Shown: piece by piece, positions 1-6,840 of the stretch
How positions within the stretch are numbered: position 1 is the stretch's first letter
Layout: every line of letters begins with the position of its first letter
Assembly (NCBI GenBank): GCA_027057985.1
Contig: JALUTJ010000485.1
Span: 1 to 7,801, forward strand
Direction of reading: 5' to 3'
Length of the DNA stretch: 7,801 nucleotides
DNA from: Chromatiales bacterium
GTDB lineage: Bacteria; Pseudomonadota; Gammaproteobacteria; UBA6429; Thiohalophilaceae
Translations under genes and position numbers: made by a program
Notes under the pieces: model-generated
The model's database searches: none
What the model was told of the DNA's origin: nothing
What the model saw: only the letters and a program-made list of their open reading frames with translations

Positions 1-1
1 C

Positions 2-652
2 AACCCGATAAATCAGTACATGATTGTTCGCCAGTCCGATGCCCATGCGTGGGTGGAAGTTTTTGCTGGAGATGAGGGCTGGGTTCGTGTTGATCCGACC
101 TCGGTTATACCCGCCTCGAATATCGAAAACCCGGAGGATGCGCTTCGACTTACTGCAGTACGAACAGGACGTGTTCGCCCTGCCAGTCACTGGCTGTATC
201 GGCAATTTAAAAGAGTCCGTTTTGCCTGGGATGCAATTAATAATCGCTGGAACCAGTGGATACTCGGTTATAGTTCTCAATCCCAAAAGGCACTGTTTAA
301 TGCGCTGGGGGTTAAAAATATCAGCTGGCAGGGCTTATCGCATCTTCTCTTTACTTTTCTTGCCATTGTCACGGCAATACTGGCGTATCGGATTTTTTCC
401 GTACCTACAACAAAATCAGATCCTGCATCCCGAGTCTATCAACGTTTTTTGAAAAAAATTGCCCGCAAGGGTCTGCAAAAAAAACCAGCAGAATCCGCAA
501 CCACTTTTGCGCAACGGGCGATAAAAAAATTCCCTAACCGAGCCCGCTCGATCAGGGAAATCACACATCTTTATATCAGTTTACGTTATAACCGTTTTAA
601 TTCTGATCAGTTTGAACGTTTACAACAACAGCTCAAACATTTCCGGCTTTAA
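2..652 (+). CDS. TgpA-type membrane transglutaminase-like protein, C-terminal part (5' end outside window)
   Basis: The reading frame is open from the left edge, so the true start lies upstream. An ATG at 20 is internal, because conserved family sequence continues before it. The fragment begins inside the transglutaminase-like core. The SDAHAWVEV motif carries the expected catalytic His (codon 44-46) and VRVDPTS the expected catalytic Asp (codon 92-94); the Cys would lie upstream. A Trp/Arg-rich linker follows, then one hydrophobic segment (about residues 105-126 counted from the ATG at 20). The cytosolic tail resembles the DUF4129 domain that ends TgpA proteins: the pattern YxRFxKKxARKGL, a PAESATTFAQR stretch, then LYISLRY. 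TgpA family proteins are inner-membrane proteins with a periplasmic transglutaminase domain, often encoded beside a MoxR ATPase and a DUF58 protein. Those partners are not visible here. Substrate is unknown. The stop TAA at 650-652 directly abuts the stop of the convergent lipoprotein gene. Confidence 0.85.
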   Translation, partial: NPINQYMIVRQSDAHAWVEVFAGDEGWVRVDPTSVIPASNIENPEDALRLTAVRTGRVRPASHWLYRQFKRVRFAWDAINNRWNQWILGYSSQSQKALFNALGVKNISWQGLSHLLFTFLAIVTAILAYRIFSVPTTKSDPASRVYQRFLKKIARKGLQKKPAESATTFAQRAIKKFPNRARSIREITHLYISLRYNRFNSDQFERLQQQLKHFRL

Positions 653-1231
653 TTAAAACTCGGTTAATTCCAGTGATGAAAACAGACTTAAGGCTTCATC
701 GTTAATGTCCTTGCCTGCAACCTCATCTTTATGTTTTAAAGTATAAGCCAGATAAACACCGGCATTATCTTTCAATGGATGACGGCAGGTAAAACTAACA
801 CTGTCGAAATAAACAACATCCTTATCGGTAGTATATTCTTCCTTATTATTAAACTGTACACAGGGCATGGTTTCATTACCCACGAACTGGGCAAACTGAT
901 CCAGCACTTTAACCCTGGCATCATTAAGACTGGCTTTGGTTCGATCAACAACATAGTCCATAAAGGCATTATCATTATCAAAGCCAGGCAGTTTTACAAC
1001 CAGAGCCTGGATGGTATAGCGCTCACCTTCATTATCACCGCTTTTTCGCATGACCACCTTGTAAGGGCTGTCCTTGATCACGGCCCATTGCGATTTGTCT
1101 GCAACCGAGATAGTAAAACCATTCTTGATCACCTGGTTATCTTCAGTTACAGGGCCCACTTCTTCCGGCGTACTGCTACAGCCCGCAAAAAGTAATGCCA
1201 CCAATAAAATTAGACTGTTTCTAAAAAGCAT
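653..1231 (-). CDS. Uncharacterised lipoprotein, probably outer-membrane anchored
   Basis: This 192-residue protein has a short N-terminus with one Arg, a hydrophobic stretch (LILLVALLFAG) and a clear lipobox LFAG-C with Cys18 as the predicted lipidated residue. Ser follows at +2, so the Lol rule predicts outer-membrane sorting rather than inner-membrane retention. The mature part is about 175 residues of mixed polar sequence with no transmembrane segment. Cys124 and Cys149 (the latter in the string CRHP) could form a periplasmic disulfide. I do not recognise a named family with certainty. A longer frame reaches back to 1291, but the ATG at 1229-1231 is chosen because it starts the signal peptide and has AAGGGG about 8 nt upstream (plus-strand 1239-1244). 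It lies 115 nt downstream of mnmE on the same strand and could be read through from that operon or have its own promoter; I see no convincing promoter. Its TAA stop touches the convergent transglutaminase gene. Confidence 0.85.
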   Translation of the reverse strand: MLFRNSLILLVALLFAGCSSTPEEVGPVTEDNQVIKNGFTISVADKSQWAVIKDSPYKVVMRKSGDNEGERYTIQALVVKLPGFDNDNAFMDYVVDRTKASLNDARVKVLDQFAQFVGNETMPCVQFNNKEEYTTDKDVVYFDSVSFTCRHPLKDNAGVYLAYTLKHKDEVAGKDINDEALSLFSSLELTEF

Positions 1232-1346
1232 ATTCTTATCCCCTTGATGAAAATCCCTTAACTTGTTTCTATATCGACCATTTCTCGCCAAATTTAATCT
1301 TTTTTACATTCTATTGACTGATTATCCCTGATGATGTGCGTTTTTT

Positions 1347-2690
1347 CTATTTTCCAATACAAAAGCTGGAAAAAATTCTGCCCAGTAACTCATCCGAGCT
1401 GAGCTGGCCGGTAATTTCACCTAGCGCCTGCTGGGCCAGGCGCAGATCCTCGGCCAGCAGTTCACCAGCACGGGATTCAGTAAGCTGTTTCTGCCCATTC
1501 AGGATAAATTGCTCGGCACGTTGCAGGGCATCCAGGTGTCGTCGCCGTGCCAGGAATACTCCTTCGGTCACGCCAGTATAGCCCATGATGTTTTTCAGAT
1601 GACTTCGCAATAAATCAATTCCGGCACCGGTTTTTGCCGATAATGCAATTTCATTGTCACTGATTGCTGGCTCGGTTCCCTCGAGATCGATCTTGTTCCT
1701 GACCACGGTTACCTGCAACGCTTCAGGTAACCGCTGCAGAATTTCCTGATCTTCGGCCGTTATCCCGGCCTTGCTCTCCACCAGTAACAGCGCACGATCG
1801 GCCTGCTCGATTTCTTTCCAGGTACGACGAATCCCTTCCTGTTCCACCACGTCATCACTCTCACGCAGGCCGGCGGTATCGATCACATGCAACGGCATAC
1901 CATCGATATTGATTTCTTCTCGCAGCACATCCCGGGTGGTGCCGGCAATATGGGTCACTATCGCTGAATCCCGCTCTGCCAGTGCATTCAACAGGCTGGA
2001 CTTGCCGGTATTCGGCTGGCCAATCAGCACCACCCGCATACCATCGCGCAGCAGTACACCCTGTTGCGCAGAGGCAAAGATATTTCTGATCGATTGCAGT
2101 AAATTTTCCAGGCTCTGCGTAACGTGTCCATCGGAAAGAAAATCAATTTCTTCCTCGGGAAAATCAATCGCGGCTTCGACATACATGCGCAGATGGGTCA
2201 AATCTTCAATGCAATCATCAATCTGTTGTGAAAAAGCCCCCTGCAGGGATTTCACCGCAGAACGCGCGGCCTGCTCGGATCCGGCTTCAATAAGATCGGC
2301 AATGGCCTCGGCCTGGGCGAGATCCATTTTGTCATTGAGAAAAGCGCGTTCGGAGAATTCACCCGCATTGGCAAGCCTTGCCCCGAGACGCACCACTTCC
2401 TGCAGCAGTATATCCATAATAACCGGGCCACCATGGCCCTGTAACTCAAGTACGTCTTCACCCGTAAAAGAGTGTGGTGCAACAAAATAAATCCCCAGTC
2501 CAGCATCGATGACTTCACCGTGCTGATCATAAAAGGGACCGTATTCGGCTACACGGGGTGGTGGAAGTTTTCCGAGGATTTTTTCACTAATGGTTTTAAC
2601 TGCTGGCCCGGAAACCCGGATAATACCGACACCACCGCGACCGGGCGGTGTTGCTATCGCGGCAATGGTGTCGGTATTTTCATTTTCCAT
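1347..2690 (-). CDS. mnmE: tRNA uridine-5-carboxymethylaminomethyl modification GTPase MnmE (TrmE)
   Basis: MnmE with MnmG installs the (carboxymethyl)aminomethyl group at C5 of wobble U34 in certain tRNAs, using tetrahydrofolate, FAD/NADH and K+-stimulated GTP hydrolysis in the cytoplasm. The 447-residue protein is full length (E. coli 454). It has an N-terminal folate-binding domain (about 1-120, opening [15 protein letters not shown]), a helical domain, and an inserted G domain: G1 GQPNTGKS 224-231 with the K+-binding Asn at 227, G2 TTRD 251-254, G3 DTAG 271-274, catalytic Glu 283, G4 NKID 332-335 and G5 SAK 351-353. It ends in the diagnostic FCIGK (Cys444). His247 replaces the usual Asp in the K-loop. 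The ATG lies 9 nt after the yidC TGA with no good Shine-Dalgarno, which suggests translational coupling. The stop is TAG. mnmG, a frequent next gene in gammaproteobacteria, is not adjacent. Confidence 0.98.
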   Translation of the reverse strand: MENENTDTIAAIATPPGRGGVGIIRVSGPAVKTISEKILGKLPPPRVAEYGPFYDQHGEVIDAGLGIYFVAPHSFTGEDVLELQGHGGPVIMDILLQEVVRLGARLANAGEFSERAFLNDKMDLAQAEAIADLIEAGSEQAARSAVKSLQGAFSQQIDDCIEDLTHLRMYVEAAIDFPEEEIDFLSDGHVTQSLENLLQSIRNIFASAQQGVLLRDGMRVVLIGQPNTGKSSLLNALAERDSAIVTHIAGTTRDVLREEINIDGMPLHVIDTAGLRESDDVVEQEGIRRTWKEIEQADRALLLVESKAGITAEDQEILQRLPEALQVTVVRNKIDLEGTEPAISDNEIALSAKTGAGIDLLRSHLKNIMGYTGVTEGVFLARRRHLDALQRAEQFILNGQKQLTESRAGELLAEDLRLAQQALGEITGQLSSDELLGRIFSSFCIGK

Positions 2691-2699
2691 TCAGTGTTA

Positions 2700-4382
2700 T
2701 CAGGCTTTAACGACGTGCCTTGTGATATACCATTGCTGGGCAATGGAAAGCGTATTATTAACCACCCAGTACAGCACCAGCCCGGATGGGAAAAAGGCAA
2801 AGAACACGGTAAAGACAAAAGGCAATGCCGACATAATCCTGGCCTGCATCGGATCGATCGGTGCCGGGTTCAGTTTCTGTTGAATAAACATACTGATGCC
2901 CATGAGTAATGGCAGAATGAAATACGGATCTTTGGTTGAAAGATCGGTGTACCACAGTATCCAGTCTGCCTGGCGTAACTCCACACTTTCCAGGAGTACC
3001 CAGTACAGGGCAATAAATACCGGAATCTGTACAAGTATGGGTAGACAACCACCCAGCGGATTGATCTTTTCTTCCTTGTACATCTTCATCATGGCCTGGT
3101 TCATCTTCTGACGATCATCACCATAACGCTCTTTTAATGCGACCATACGAGGCTGAACCTTACGCATATTGGCCATCGACTTGTAGCTGGCTTCGGATAA
3201 CTTGTAGAACAGCAACTTGATCATCAGGGTCAGCAATATAATTGACCAGCCCCAGTTATTGACAACACTATGAATCACGGTCATTAACCAGAAGATCGGT
3301 TTGGCGATGAATGTTAACATGCCATAGTCAACGGTAAGCTCGAGTCCCGGTGCCAGTTCTTCGAGGTGTTTCTGAATCTTTGGACCCGCATAAAGGGTAT
3401 TTACCACCTCTTTACTTTCACCACCATTAACGCGCATTTCCTTGCTGGCTTTCATACCGAGCAGGTAGAGCTGGTTACCTAAATCACGAGAATAATATGT
3501 CTGTGTGCTTTCTGCCGGTGGAATCCAGGCTGCAAGGAAGTAATGCTGAATAATCGCTGCCCAGCCACCTTTAATATCACGCTTCAGATTTTCATCTTCC
3601 ATATCACTGAAGTTGATCTTTTCATACTTCTCTTCGTTACTGTAAATCACACCACCGGTATAGGTATGGATAAACGAAGACTGTTTTTCATCCTTGTAAT
3701 CTTTTCTCTGCAACTGCTGGTAAAGATTTCCATGCCAGGGTAAACGATTACGGTTTTCTACCCGGTGAATTACCTTGATGTCATAGCTATCCGGCTTGAA
3801 CTCATAAATCTTGGTAAAGAGAATATTTTCAGGGCTCAACCAGAACAGTTTTACCCGGATAGCCTTGTCACCATTCTTAAGCTGATAGCTGTCTTTCTCT
3901 ATTTTATATACTGTCTTGTGATTAGGCGCAGTTACTATAGAATTATTCGCCACAGCACGTTTTGCGGCAAAACCAGACTGGGCGATAAATAATTTATCGC
4001 TACTGTCGGTTAACAGGCGAAAGGGCTTGCTGTCTTTGTCATTAGTCTCGGGATATTCAAGCAGGTCCAGAACTCGTACATCACCACCTAAGGCATCAAT
4101 CTCAACCTTTAAAGCTTTTGTTTCAACATAAATACGCTTTGCACTTTTTATATGTGAGCCAACCTGGCTTTTTGTTTCTGCTGGAATAGCAGAAGGTGTT
4201 GTCACGGCTTCAGGGATACTGCTGGCACTTTCCGGAATAGAACTGTTGTCTGCCGCAGGTTGTGTAACCTGGGTCGGTGCTGGAACATTGGCCTGTGGGT
4301 TGAATTGCTCCTGCCATTTACCATAGGCAAGGTATAACAGGAATAGCAGACCCAGGGTTAATAATAAGCGTTGTTGTTCCAT
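2700..4382 (-). CDS. yidC: Membrane protein insertase YidC (Oxa1 family)
   Basis: YidC inserts and folds inner-membrane proteins, alone or with SecYEG. The 560-residue length fits the long Gram-negative form. TM1 is at residues 5-21. A Pro/Ser/Thr/Ala-rich linker (about 30-75) leads to the large periplasmic P1 domain (about 80-345). The conserved insertase core follows: TM2 around 377-395, a charged cytoplasmic hairpin (about 400-445, containing KSMANMRKVQPRM and GDDRQKMNQ), NPLGGCLPIL at 441-450 starting TM3, TM4 around 486-503 and TM5/TM6 around 521-549 with FPSGLVLYWVVNN. Lys389 stands where E. coli has the groove Arg366. The tail after the last helix is short (WYITRHVVKA). The start ATG has AAGAAG about 9 nt upstream. 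It follows yidD by 23 nt and precedes mnmE by 9 nt in one operon, pairing the insertase with its accessory factor YidD. Confidence 0.98.
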   Translation of the reverse strand: MEQQRLLLTLGLLFLLYLAYGKWQEQFNPQANVPAPTQVTQPAADNSSIPESASSIPEAVTTPSAIPAETKSQVGSHIKSAKRIYVETKALKVEIDALGGDVRVLDLLEYPETNDKDSKPFRLLTDSSDKLFIAQSGFAAKRAVANNSIVTAPNHKTVYKIEKDSYQLKNGDKAIRVKLFWLSPENILFTKIYEFKPDSYDIKVIHRVENRNRLPWHGNLYQQLQRKDYKDEKQSSFIHTYTGGVIYSNEEKYEKINFSDMEDENLKRDIKGGWAAIIQHYFLAAWIPPAESTQTYYSRDLGNQLYLLGMKASKEMRVNGGESKEVVNTLYAGPKIQKHLEELAPGLELTVDYGMLTFIAKPIFWLMTVIHSVVNNWGWSIILLTLMIKLLFYKLSEASYKSMANMRKVQPRMVALKERYGDDRQKMNQAMMKMYKEEKINPLGGCLPILVQIPVFIALYWVLLESVELRQADWILWYTDLSTKDPYFILPLLMGISMFIQQKLNPAPIDPMQARIMSALPFVFTVFFAFFPSGLVLYWVVNNTLSIAQQWYITRHVVKA

Positions 4383-4405
4383 AATTGATAACTTCTTTTT
4401 TGTTG

Positions 4406-4633
4406 TTAATCTTTGTTTAATTTTTCCGGTACCGGATCATACCCTGCTTCGTGCCAGGGATGACAGCTTCCGATCCGTTTAATCGACAACCAGCCACCTT
4501 TGAAGACTCCAAAGCGATTGATCGCGGTTTTTGCATATTCAGAACAGGTTGGCGTGTAGCGGCAATTCTGCCCAAGAAAAGGGCTGATCAGGTAACTGTA
4601 AAGAGATATTAGTCCCGTGATGATTTTGCGCAT
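4406..4633 (-). CDS. yidD: Membrane protein insertion efficiency factor YidD
   Basis: This small (75-residue) protein is a standard member of the YidD (DUF37) family, membrane-associated and reported to aid YidC-dependent insertion. The N-terminus is hydrophobic or amphipathic ([17 protein letters not shown]). The family signature follows: [11 protein letters not shown] at residues 24-34, a GG motif at 46-47, KRIGSCHPW at 52-60, and GYDPVP at 64-69. The three conserved cysteines are Cys24, Cys30 and Cys57. The start overlaps the 3' end of rnpA by 25 nt in another frame, a layout common for this pair. It lacks a strong Shine-Dalgarno, so translation is probably coupled to rnpA. yidC follows after 23 nt. 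Identification is secure; the precise molecular role is less well established for the family. Confidence 0.97.
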   Translation of the reverse strand: MRKIITGLISLYSYLISPFLGQNCRYTPTCSEYAKTAINRFGVFKGGWLSIKRIGSCHPWHEAGYDPVPEKLNKD

Positions 4634-4980
4634 TTTTTACTCAGAATTTGCCAGTTTTTTGCCAGAATATCGAGCAACTCGCGGTTGCTCTTGTTTAATG
4701 CACCTGCACGTGCCACCACGACAATATCCAGGCCCTGTACAATATCCATGTGATGTCGAAAACTTTCACGGGTAAGGCGTTTAAAGCGATTTCGTGAAAC
4801 AGCTAATTTTAGCTGTTTTTTCGCGACTGCGAGACCCAGGCGGGCCGTTTTATGGTGATTTTTCTTGCCCAGAAGCAACATGGTTGCATCGCCCTGTTTT
4901 GCACAGGGCCCGGCAAAGACATTGTTAAACTCAGAAGCGTGGGTCAGCCGTTGCTGCCGAGCAAAACGCCCGGTTAACAT
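4609..4980 (-). CDS. rnpA: Ribonuclease P protein component
   Basis: This is the 123-residue basic protein subunit of RNase P, which binds the catalytic RNA and helps recognise the 5' leader of precursor tRNAs. Diagnostic sequence is the RNR motif [16 protein letters not shown] at residues 60-75. Also typical are an N-terminal [12 protein letters not shown] element matching the family's substrate-binding start, RLGLAVAKK at 47-55, and GLDIVVVAR at 83-91. The ATG start lies 15 nt after the rpmH stop; the Shine-Dalgarno is weak, consistent with coupling to rpmH. The 3' end overlaps yidD by 25 nt. rpmH-rnpA linkage next to dnaA is one of the most conserved bacterial gene arrangements. Confidence 0.97.
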   Translation of the reverse strand: MLTGRFARQQRLTHASEFNNVFAGPCAKQGDATMLLLGKKNHHKTARLGLAVAKKQLKLAVSRNRFKRLTRESFRHHMDIVQGLDIVVVARAGALNKSNRELLDILAKNWQILSKKCAKSSRD

Positions 4981-4995
4981 GAAAAAACGTCCGGA

Positions 4996-5130
4996 TTAAG
5001 GCGCGAGACGCTTACGACCCTTGGCACGACGTGCATTGATCACTTTGCGACCGCCGGTTGTTTTCATGCGAGCACGAAAACCGTGAGTACGGGCACGTTT
5101 TAAATTACTGGGTTGAAATGTTCTTTTCAT
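4996..5130 (-). CDS. rpmH: 50S ribosomal protein L34
   Basis: A 44-residue, highly basic protein translated directly from the minus strand. It starts [18 protein letters not shown], continues with [17 protein letters not shown] and ends KGRKRLAP followed by TAA (plus-strand 4996-4998). This is an essentially canonical bL34, including the invariant KRTFQPS N-terminus and the GR(K)VI(N)ARRAKGR(K) core. It binds 23S rRNA in the large subunit. It is the first gene of the rpmH-rnpA-yidD-yidC-mnmE operon and is divergent from dnaA, with the start codons 212 bp apart. The leader from the proposed promoter would be about 66 nt. Confidence 0.98.
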   Translation of the reverse strand: MKRTFQPSNLKRARTHGFRARMKTTGGRKVINARRAKGRKRLAP

Positions 5131-5203
5131 AGCGATAACCGTTAAATAGTATTAAAAATCCAGCCTCGAAAGACCGCGAAAAAGGTTCAAAAAATGGGCG
5201 TGA

Positions 5204-5232
5204 ACAATACTTCCCTGTGAGCCTGCTGTCAA
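5204..5232 (-). promoter_or_regulatory. Sigma-70 promoter for the rpmH operon
   Basis: On the minus strand a perfect -35 hexamer TTGACA (plus-strand 5227-5232) is followed by exactly 17 bp and then TATTGT (5204-5209, four of six matches to TATAAT). Transcription would start near 5197, giving a leader of about 66 nt before the rpmH ATG. The bases after the -10 (TCACGCCC) are GC-rich, like the discriminators of stringently controlled ribosomal promoters; that regulatory reading is inference. An AT-rich stretch upstream of the -35 could act as an UP element. Confidence 0.72.
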
Positions 5233-5274
5233 CAATTATTCACCAGTTTTCAAGCATTAACGGGCTAAAATCCC

Positions 5275-5283
5275 TGTGGATAA
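5275..5283 (-). promoter_or_regulatory. Perfect DnaA box upstream of dnaA
   Basis: TGTGGATAA on the plus strand is the exact complement of the consensus TTATCCACA. It lies about 60 bp before the dnaA start and just upstream of the best candidate dnaA -35 element. The position fits autoregulation of dnaA by DnaA, known in E. coli. It could also form part of a bipartite origin with the boxes downstream of dnaA. Confidence 0.85.
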
Positions 5284-5289
5284 CTTTTC

Positions 5290-5317
5290 TTGATAAGAGT
5301 AGACTTGCCGTTTGAAT
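5290..5317 (+). promoter_or_regulatory. Candidate dnaA promoter
   Basis: TTGATA (5290-5295, five of six matches to TTGACA) is separated by 16 bp from TTGAAT (5312-5317, four of six to TATAAT). Transcription would start close to 5324, leaving a short leader that still includes the Shine-Dalgarno. An alternative -10 like TAAAAT (5266-5271) has no matching -35. This is a weak call by eye only. Confidence 0.35.
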
Positions 5318-5329
5318 TTTTCGAATTTC

Positions 5330-5335
5330 GGGGGG
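5330..5335 (+). promoter_or_regulatory. Shine-Dalgarno of dnaA
   Basis: Six consecutive G residues lie 7 nt before the GTG start codon at 5343. They support this GTG rather than a later ATG as the start. The resulting N-terminus ([14 protein letters not shown]) aligns with the start of other gammaproteobacterial DnaA proteins. Confidence 0.6.
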
Positions 5336-5342
5336 TTACAGG

Positions 5343-6677
5343 GTGTCCCAAGCTATCTGGGAACAGTGTTTTTCACAACTTGAACATAATTTGAGTGCGC
5401 AACAGTTCAGCACCTGGATTCGTCCACTTCAGGTTGTCTTTCGTGATCAACAGATTCATCTTCTTGCTCCTAATCAGTTTGTTAAAGACTGGGTTAGTGA
5501 GCACTTTCTCACTGAAATCGATACTATTTTAAATACGCTCACCGATAACCCACCCCAGGTTTTTATTGATATTGGCAGTGAGGTGAGCCAGCAAAGCCAT
5601 ACTGAGCAGCGACCGGATTTTTCCAGCCAGGATGCAAAGCCACCTGAGCGGAAGAAAAATTCAACCCTCAATCCAAATTTCACTTTTGAAAGTTTTGTCG
5701 AGGGTAAATCCAACCAGCTCGCCAGGGCTGCCTCGATGCAGGTGGCGGAAAACCCGGGTGACAGCTACAACCCGATGCTCATTTATGGTGGCGTGGGCCT
5801 GGGTAAAACTCACCTCATGCACGCCATCGGCAATAACCTGGTAAAAAATAATCCCGAAGCCAATGTGGTTTACCTGCACTCGGAACGCTTTGTTGCTGAC
5901 ATGGTAAAGGCACTGCAGCACAACCGTATTAATGAATTCAAGGCCTATTATCGAAAGGTCGATGCACTTTTAATTGACGATATCCAGTTTTTTGCCAATA
6001 AGGAACGCTCACAGGAAGAATTTTTTCATACCTTCAATGCCCTGCTCGAAGGCCAGAAACAGATTATTATGACCTGTGATCGTTATCCAAAAGAAGTCGA
6101 TGGACTCGAAGATCGTCTCAAGTCTCGCTTTGGCTGGGGACTTCCGGTTGCCATCGAGCCGCCCGAGCTTGAAACCCGGGTCGCGATTCTCATGAGCAAG
6201 GCTTCGCTTTCCGGGGTTGAATTGCCTAACGAGGTCGCCTTTTTTATTGCCAAGCGCCTGCCTTCCAATATTCGTGAACTTGAAGGTGCCTTGCGTCGCG
6301 TTATGGCGAACGCTTCTTTTACCGGCAAACCCATCACGCTAGAATTTGCCAAAGATGCCCTGCGTGACCTGCTGGCAATGCAGGCCAAGCTGGTTACGAT
6401 AGAAAATATTCAGAAAATGGTTGCCGAATATTACAAAATTCGTATTGCTGATTTATTATCAAAAAAACGCAGTCGTTCCATTGCGCGTCCAAGACAGATG
6501 GCCATGGCACTGTGCAAGGAACTGACCAATCACAGCCTGCCAGAAATTGGTGATGCTTTTGGTGGTCGTGATCATACAACCGTATTGCATGCCTGCAAGA
6601 AAATTGCAGAATTAAAAGAAGAAGAATTAATGATTAAAGAGGATTTTACAAACCTGTTAAGAACCCTGACAACATAA
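5343..6677 (+). CDS. dnaA: Chromosomal replication initiator protein DnaA
   Basis: DnaA binds DnaA boxes at oriC, oligomerises with ATP, melts the origin and recruits the DnaB helicase; it is also a transcription regulator. All 444 residues are present with a GTG start. Domain I is about 1-80 (with conserved W25 and the FVKDWV region at 46-51). Domain II is short and hydrophilic (about 81-110), which accounts for the roughly 23-residue deficit relative to E. coli (467). Domain III is the AAA+ core: Walker [10 protein letters not shown] 149-157 (Lys155), Walker B LLIDDIQ 209-215 (Asp212, Asp213), sensor 1 near 241-250 (TCDRYPK), box VII arginine finger Arg262 in RLKSRFGWG, and sensor 2 Arg311 in RELEGAL. 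Domain IV has the signature [15 protein letters not shown] (407-421) for DNA binding. It is almost identical to E. coli DnaA in domains III and IV. dnaN follows after 221 bp of origin-like DNA. Confidence 0.99.
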   Translation: MSQAIWEQCFSQLEHNLSAQQFSTWIRPLQVVFRDQQIHLLAPNQFVKDWVSEHFLTEIDTILNTLTDNPPQVFIDIGSEVSQQSHTEQRPDFSSQDAKPPERKKNSTLNPNFTFESFVEGKSNQLARAASMQVAENPGDSYNPMLIYGGVGLGKTHLMHAIGNNLVKNNPEANVVYLHSERFVADMVKALQHNRINEFKAYYRKVDALLIDDIQFFANKERSQEEFFHTFNALLEGQKQIIMTCDRYPKEVDGLEDRLKSRFGWGLPVAIEPPELETRVAILMSKASLSGVELPNEVAFFIAKRLPSNIRELEGALRRVMANASFTGKPITLEFAKDALRDLLAMQAKLVTIENIQKMVAEYYKIRIADLLSKKRSRSIARPRQMAMALCKELTNHSLPEIGDAFGGRDHTTVLHACKKIAELKEEELMIKEDFTNLLRTLTT

Positions 6678-6686
6678 TGAGGATAA

Positions 6687-6744
6687 GCTGTGGATAAATA
6701 AAAAATGTGTTAAAAAGAGTTGTTTTTAACATCTTATCCACAGC
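6687..6744. repeat. Inverted pair of perfect DnaA boxes (11-bp arms)
   Basis: GCTGTGGATAA (6687-6697) and TTATCCACAGC (6734-6744) are exact inverted repeats of 11 bp, and each contains a full consensus DnaA box. Box centres are 45 bp apart and the boxes point in opposite directions. The identity extends 2 bp beyond the box (GC), so the match is not only the shared 9-mer. The 36-bp interior is AT-rich and contains a second, perfect inverted repeat. The arrangement could seat two DnaA molecules symmetrically or extrude as a cruciform; both are inferences. Confidence 0.85.
6708..6731. repeat. AT-rich 9-bp hairpin between the two DnaA boxes
   Basis: TGTTAAAAA (6708-6716), a 6-nt loop GAGTTG, then TTTTTAACA (6723-6731) form a perfect stem. 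It begins 31 nt after the dnaA stop. Only one G-C pair-forming position lies in each arm, so as RNA it would be a weak intrinsic terminator, and no further U-run follows the stem. It may instead be an easily melted or cruciform-forming element between the boxes. Confidence 0.6.
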
Positions 6745-6813
6745 ATAATCAGTTATTACAGGGCTTTCGTATACAGGGATATCATTGTTCTAACTTGTTG
6801 AAAAATAATAGGA

Positions 6814-6835
6814 AAATCTGCTTATCAACAGATTT
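6814..6835. repeat. Inverted repeat carrying a near-consensus DnaA box
   Basis: AAATCTG (6814-6820) and CAGATTT (6829-6835) are exact 7-bp inverted repeats separated by CTTATCAA. The loop and first arm bases contain TTATCAACA (6822-6830), a DnaA box with one mismatch at position 6. TATCAA-N4-TTT (6823-6835) also matches the IHF consensus WATCAANNNNTTR at all but the last base. The overlap of a weak DnaA site with a possible IHF site resembles origin architecture elsewhere, but neither binding is shown. Confidence 0.45.
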
Positions 6836-6840
6836 GTTCC

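Larger units (their letters stand above)
5131..5342. promoter_or_regulatory. Divergent rpmH/dnaA intergenic regulatory region
   Basis: A 212-bp non-coding region between the starts of rpmH and dnaA. It holds a good minus-strand promoter for rpmH, a perfect DnaA box, a weaker two-mismatch box (TTATTCACC, 5236-5244) just behind the rpmH -35 element, and a weak candidate dnaA promoter. There is no GATC site. In Pseudomonas the characterised origin lies in the equivalent rpmH-dnaA gap but is longer and has several boxes. Here only one perfect box is present. Confidence 0.8.

Noticed and set aside
779..1195. Plus-strand open frame of 138 codons opposite the lipoprotein gene
   Set aside because: The minus-strand frame has a signal peptide, lipobox and Shine-Dalgarno. 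The opposite frame has none and covers only the coding part of it.
1232..1291. N-terminal extension of the lipoprotein to an ATG at 1291
   Set aside because: It would bury the signal peptide behind 20 polar residues and ignore the AAGGGG before the internal ATG.
1232..1346. Terminator after mnmE or promoter before the lipoprotein gene
   Set aside because: I found no stable stem followed by a T-run and no hexamer pair with acceptable spacing. TATAGA and TTGGCG occur but only 12 bp apart.
1771..2490. Long plus-strand open frame of 239 codons inside mnmE
   Set aside because: It lies wholly antisense to an unmistakable mnmE and its protein is Ser/Arg-rich, as expected for a shadow frame. It has no recognisable domain.
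5186..5206. GTTCA/TGAAC inverted repeat in the rpmH leader region
   Set aside because: Arms of 5 bp with an 11-bp spacer are expected by chance, and the pattern overlaps the rpmH -10 without a known operator match.
6083..6091. TTATCCAAA, a one-mismatch DnaA box inside dnaA
   Set aside because: It encodes part of the conserved sensor 1 segment (DRYPKE) and lies alone in coding sequence, so coincidence is sufficient.
6753..6760. TTATTACA as another DnaA box in the dnaA-dnaN gap
   Set aside because: It lacks one base relative to the 9-mer, so it does not fit the box spacing.
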